A stretch of 9,103 bases of DNA from an uncultured Flavobacteriia bacterium (lineage in GTDB: Bacteria; Bacteroidota; Bacteroidia; Flavobacteriales_D; Crocinitomicaceae), in NCBI GenBank assembly GCA_903887095.1, contig CAISOQ010000274.1, positions 1 to 9,103 on the forward strand, in the 5' to 3' direction. Under the pieces are notes generated by a model that was not told where the DNA came from, made no database searches, and worked only from the letters and a program-made list of their open reading frames with translations. Below are positions 6,458 to 9,103 of this stretch, one piece after another. The position numbers and the translations under genes were made by a program. Numbering within the stretch: the stretch's first letter is position 1; each line of letters opens with the position of its first letter.

Positions 6458-7564
6458 ATGAATTTTACATCAGTTAAATTCGCTAAAGACCACAACGAAG
6501 AGTTTTACAAGGTCCTTAGACAAAGAGTAAACGAATACTTTAAGATCAACAACATTTCACGTCACGCAAACACAGCAATGGTTGTTAAAACGATTTGTAT
6601 GTTGTTGCTGTATTTCACGCCATTAATAACGTTGTTGTTTTTTGCTGAAACCAAACTTGTTGAATTCATCTGTTGGATTGTAATGGGTTTTGGAATGGCA
6701 GGAATCGGTCTTTCGGTCATGCATGATGCCAATCACGGAGCTTATTCAAAGAATGAACGAGTGAATCAATGGGTTGGTTATGTTTTGTTCTTTTTGGGCG
6801 GAAGCGATGTGAATTGGAGAATTCAGCACAACGTTTTGCATCATACTTATACAAATGTTACAGGTCTTGATGAGGATATTAATCCAGGAGTAGTGATGCG
6901 TTTTTCTCCGCATGAAAAAAGGAGATTTATGCACCGCTTCCAGCATTTTTACGCTTGGTTCTTTTACGGATTAATGACACTTATGTGGTTTGTTTCTAAA
7001 GATTACAAACAAAGCTATCGCTACGAAAAGATGGGTTTAACAGGTACTCAAAAAACAACCTACCGTAAGCAAATCATAACCTTGATTATCGCAAAATCAT
7101 GTTATGCCTTCTTGACATTGGCGCTTCCATTATGGTTGTCACCGTCTCCATGGTGGTTCACCGTCGTTGGGTTTTTGTCAATGCATTTTGTTGCAGGACT
7201 TACATTGGCAGCTATTTTTCAACCAGCACACGTGGTGCCAACCTCAGATTTTCCGATGCCGGATGATTCTGGTGTTATCGATGCTGACTGGGCGGTGAAT
7301 CAATTGTATAATACAGCTAATTTTGCGCCAGGGGCAAGACTTTTCTCATGGTATGTTGGAGGATTGAACTATCAGGTAGAGCACCATTTGTTCCCAAACA
7401 TTTGCCACATTCACTATCGCAAAATCTCAGAAATAGTGAAGAGTACTGCGCATGAGTTCAACTTACCTTATCATTCTTACAAAACGTTTTACCGCGCTTT
7501 GGCTGAACATACGAAGCAATTGTATCGTTTGGGTAACTATGATAACGCGCCGGCAATTCATTAA
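6458..7564 (+). CDS. Membrane fatty acid desaturase (acyl-CoA/acyl-lipid, front-end type histidine boxes)
   Basis: A 368-residue integral membrane di-iron desaturase that introduces a double bond into fatty acyl chains. The three histidine boxes are complete: H89-DAN-H93, H124-NVL-H128-H129, and Q306-VE-H309-H310 followed by LFP. Glutamine in place of the first histidine of box 3 is typical of the linoleoyl-CoA/delta-6-like (front-end) branch, COG3239. There is no cytochrome b5 domain, so electrons must come from a separate carrier. Hydrophobic segments occur near 43-63, 68-88, 105-115, 165-180, 205-227 and 232-256, consistent with the family fold. ATG 6458 is preferred to an in-frame TTG at 6431, because the TTG lies in the predicted promoter. 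It is first in a likely unit with the next two genes (6 bp to the next start). Regiospecificity and substrate cannot be read from the sequence. Confidence 0.93.
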   Translation: MNFTSVKFAKDHNEEFYKVLRQRVNEYFKINNISRHANTAMVVKTICMLLLYFTPLITLLFFAETKLVEFICWIVMGFGMAGIGLSVMHDANHGAYSKNERVNQWVGYVLFFLGGSDVNWRIQHNVLHHTYTNVTGLDEDINPGVVMRFSPHEKRRFMHRFQHFYAWFFYGLMTLMWFVSKDYKQSYRYEKMGLTGTQKTTYRKQIITLIIAKSCYAFLTLALPLWLSPSPWWFTVVGFLSMHFVAGLTLAAIFQPAHVVPTSDFPMPDDSGVIDADWAVNQLYNTANFAPGARLFSWYVGGLNYQVEHHLFPNICHIHYRKISEIVKSTAHEFNLPYHSYKTFYRALAEHTKQLYRLGNYDNAPAIH

Positions 7565-7570
7565 TTGGCT

Positions 7571-7924
7571 ATGAACCTGGAGCAGTTCAGGGAATATTGT
7601 ATTCAAAAGCCACACGTTACGGAGCACTTTCCATTTGACAATGAAACCCTTGTTTTTAAGGTCTCTGGAAAAATATTTGCGTTGGTTAACATCAATAGCT
7701 TTCAGTTTGTAAATCTTAAATGTGATCCGGAACGATCAATAGAATTGCGCGAGCAGTATGATGCTATTCGTCCAGCCTACCACATGAATAAAAAACACTG
7801 GAATTCTGTTTCGGTATATTCAGATTTAGAAAATAAATTGTTAATAGAATTAGTCGATCATTCCTACAATCTGGTTTTTCAAAGCTTACCTAAAAAACGT
7901 CGCGATGAGCTTGCGTTGGGATAA
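7571..7924 (+). CDS. MmcQ/YjbR family protein (CyaY-like fold)
   Basis: A 117-residue protein with the family's characteristic order: an N-terminal helix (LEQFREYCIQKPHVTEHFPF, 3-22), ETLVFKVSGKIFALVN (25-40), the NLKCDPERSIELREQY segment (48-63), the strongly conserved P-x-YHMNKKHWN (68-78), and a C-terminal helix with DHSYNLV (96-102) ending in LPKKRRDEL. Family members adopt a CyaY-like fold and are described as putative DNA-binding proteins, but their role is poorly established. I start at ATG 7571; the TTG at 7565 lies directly after the desaturase stop and would add only two residues. It is 6 bp downstream of the desaturase, and its end overlaps the S4 gene by 20 bp, implying one transcript. 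Family assignment is sure; function is open. Confidence 0.93.
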   Translation: MNLEQFREYCIQKPHVTEHFPFDNETLVFKVSGKIFALVNINSFQFVNLKCDPERSIELREQYDAIRPAYHMNKKHWNSVSVYSDLENKLLIELVDHSYNLVFQSLPKKRRDELALG

Positions 7925-8282
7925 ATACATCTGGTCCGTTCGGTTAGCAAAAACCCGCTCACAGGCTTCAGAAGCCTTGTCAAAAGGAAGAATTAAAATC
8001 AACGATAAAGAAACGAAACCATCCAGAGAACCCAAAGTCGGTGATGTGATACAGGTGCAAAAAAATGGTGCAGTGTTTACCTATCGTGTGATTCAATTGC
8101 TTGAGAATAGAATAGGCCCAAAGTTAGTGATCGAGTATTTAATTGACCTTACGACTCCCGAAGAAAAGAAGAAATTTGACGATTATCAATTGGCGCAAAG
8201 CGCTTATCGTTCTTATGGAACAGGTAAACCCAACAAAAAGGATCGGAGAGAAATAGATGATTTCTTGTCAGACTGGGAATGA
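7905..8282 (+). CDS. S4-domain RNA-binding protein, Hsp15/HslR-like
   Basis: A 125-residue protein whose N-terminal S4 RNA-binding domain (about 3-50) begins RWDKYIWSVRLAKTRSQASE and includes the basic LSKGRIKIN and KPSREPKVGDVI segments typical of Hsp15 (HslR). In E. coli, Hsp15 binds free 50S subunits carrying nascent chains and helps recycle stalled ribosomes. The C-terminal tail (residues 84-125) is charged and ends GTGKPNKKDRREIDDFLSDWE, a Lys/Arg-rich then acidic tail I associate with Bacteroidota homologues. ATG 7905 puts the S4 domain at the extreme N-terminus, as expected, and overlaps the upstream stop by 20 bp in another frame. The Hsp15 assignment is by similarity of the S4 domain and overall size; other short S4 proteins are the main alternative. 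Confidence 0.9.
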   Translation: MSLRWDKYIWSVRLAKTRSQASEALSKGRIKINDKETKPSREPKVGDVIQVQKNGAVFTYRVIQLLENRIGPKLVIEYLIDLTTPEEKKKFDDYQLAQSAYRSYGTGKPNKKDRREIDDFLSDWE

Positions 8283-8306
8283 TTTTTAAAAAATAAAAAA
8301 GTTTAC

Positions 8307-8332
8307 TGTAACAATTTGCCTTTGTGTTCGTC
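8307..8332 (+). promoter_or_regulatory. Candidate ECF-type promoter (TGTAAC-N16-CGTC) upstream of the sigma factor
   Basis: TGTAAC at 8307-8312 and CGTC at 8329-8332, separated by exactly 16 nt, have the form of promoters read by ECF sigma factors (AAC-containing -35, CGT -10, as for B. subtilis SigW/SigX). It lies directly before an ECF sigma gene, where such factors often regulate themselves. The start site would be near 8338-8340, only a few bases from the ATG at 8346. A TGCCTTTG at 8317-8324 (7/8 to TAnnTTTG) is an alternative housekeeping -7 element. Confidence 0.5.
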
Positions 8333-8345
8333 TTTGCAATAAGGA

Positions 8346-8831
8346 ATGACTGTAGAAGAATACAATAGCTGTGTCCATGAATTGGCGGATAGTTTGTACA
8401 GATTTGCTGTAAAAACCACAGGAAACAAAGCTGTTGCTGCTGATTTTGTGCAAGATGCATTTGAGCGATTATGGAAAAAAGTGGACAACATTGAGTTCAC
8501 AAAAGCAAAGGCTTATTTGTTTAAAACAGTCGTAAATCTTCAAATAGACGCTGTTAGACGGATGAAATTGAGAAATACACACATTTCATCAGCATCTAGC
8601 CCAATCGTTGAGCAGGGCGCCCCATTTGACCTAAAGATAAAACTGGACGAGGGAATTCGTCAATTAAGTGATGTTCAAAAAAATTGCTTGCTCTTACGTG
8701 ATTATGAAGGGTATTCTTATCAGGAAATAGCGGAAATATTAGTCATATCTGAAGACCAGGTGAAGGTCAATATTTTTCGCGCTAGAAAGTTCTTAAAATC
8801 ATTTATTGGCAATATAGAGGTATTGGTATGA
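8346..8831 (+). CDS. ECF-family RNA polymerase sigma factor (sigma-70 regions 2 and 4)
   Basis: A 161-residue two-domain sigma factor. Region 2 spans about 8-75: LADSLYRFAVKTTGNKAVAADFVQDAFERLW (13-43) covers the core-binding and -10 recognition helices, followed by AKAYLFKTVVNLQIDAVRR (54-72). A short linker (73-95) replaces region 3. Region 4 (about 100-155) contains LSDVQKNCLLLRDYEGYSYQEIAEIL and the HTH recognition helix SEDQVKVNIFRARKFLKSF (135-153), which binds the -35 element. This is standard ECF length and architecture. ATG 8346 places region 2 close to the N-terminus as usual; AAGGA directly abuts it, too close for a normal Shine-Dalgarno site. Its stop overlaps the next start as ATGA, the classic layout of a sigma factor with its regulator. 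The signal and regulon are not readable from here. Confidence 0.95.
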   Translation: MTVEEYNSCVHELADSLYRFAVKTTGNKAVAADFVQDAFERLWKKVDNIEFTKAKAYLFKTVVNLQIDAVRRMKLRNTHISSASSPIVEQGAPFDLKIKLDEGIRQLSDVQKNCLLLRDYEGYSYQEIAEILVISEDQVKVNIFRARKFLKSFIGNIEVLV

Positions 8832-9103
8832 GGTGGACCGAAGAACAACTAATAGTAATGATTGTAGATGCCAAGGAAGGTAATTTAAGTCCGTCTCAAC
8901 AGGTTTTGCTGTACGAATTCGTTGCTGAAAACCCTCAGTTTTCTCATTATTTGGAAGATTTACCGGTTTTAGTGCAAGACAACGTAGATTACCCAAACAA
9001 GAAAGCACTCATTAAAAATGAGATAAACGATGTTAGTGCATATGCGTCTTTAAACGATTCATTGGATGAAAAGTTAATAATTGGAGACATGGAGGGTTTA
9101 TTG
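8828..9103 (+). CDS. Putative anti-sigma factor partner, N-terminal 92 residues (3' end outside window)
   Basis: The frame starts at ATG 8828, overlapping the sigma factor stop by ATGA, and stays open to the right edge. The 92 visible residues begin MRWTEEQLIVMIVDAKEGNLS. They follow a helical pattern I recognise from Bacteroidota proteins encoded beside ECF sigma genes: a start helix, EGNLS, then LLYEFVAENPQFSHYLEDLP and a YPNKKALIKN segment (positions 20-64). It is not FecR-like and shows no zinc-binding HxxxCxxC motif. No membrane helix appears yet; in an anti-sigma factor it would follow the cytoplasmic N-terminal domain, beyond the window. The anti-sigma role is inferred mainly from the overlap and position. 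Confidence 0.72.
   Translation, partial: MRWTEEQLIVMIVDAKEGNLSPSQQVLLYEFVAENPQFSHYLEDLPVLVQDNVDYPNKKALIKNEINDVSAYASLNDSLDEKLIIGDMEGLL

Noticed and set aside
8283..8300. T5/A6 tract after the S4 gene as a terminator
   Set aside because: No GC stem or true hairpin loop precedes a T run; whether the desaturase unit ends here or reads into the sigma gene cannot be decided.

Overview
The window reads as chromosomal DNA from a member of the Bacteroidota, most likely Flavobacteriales. The evidence is a moderately AT-rich composition, starts without clear Shine-Dalgarno sequences, promoter elements of the Bacteroidota TAnnTTTG type, a long plant/Chlamydia-like IspG, and the gene order DUF4175-like gene, small GHKL ATPase gene, ybeY, mnmG. 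Genus cannot be decided from the sequence.

Layout. Positions 1-4296 hold a plus-strand run of four genes: the 3' part of a large coiled-coil DUF4175-like gene (cut by the left edge), an RsbW-like ATP-binding protein, ybeY (GTG start overlapping the preceding stop) and mnmG. Three copies of the palindrome TGTTTCACGTGAAACA, the ParB-binding centromere parS, bracket mnmG. Copy 1 lies inside the last codons of ybeY, copy 2 just before the mnmG start, and copy 3 (15/16) on the mnmG stop. This strongly suggests the window sits in the origin-proximal centromere region. A 19-bp hairpin with T/A tracts (4316-4358) then ends both mnmG and the convergent gene ispG (4370-6298, minus).

From a 159-bp divergent promoter region (6299-6457) a second plus-strand unit starts: a front-end type fatty acid desaturase, a MmcQ/YjbR-family protein and an Hsp15-like S4 RNA-binding protein, tightly spaced or overlapping. 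After a 63-bp gap with a candidate ECF-type promoter (TGTAAC-N16-CGTC), an ECF sigma factor gene overlaps by ATGA a gene cut by the right edge, probably its anti-sigma partner.

Functionally the window combines RNA maturation (YbeY, MnmG, S4 protein), isoprenoid precursor synthesis (IspG), membrane lipid desaturation and a sigma/anti-sigma regulatory pair. Most of it is ordinary housekeeping content. The most noteworthy signals are the parS cluster woven into ybeY-mnmG and the putative self-regulated ECF promoter. I see no mobile element, CRISPR array, tRNA or rRNA, and no gene-free stretch over 300 bases.
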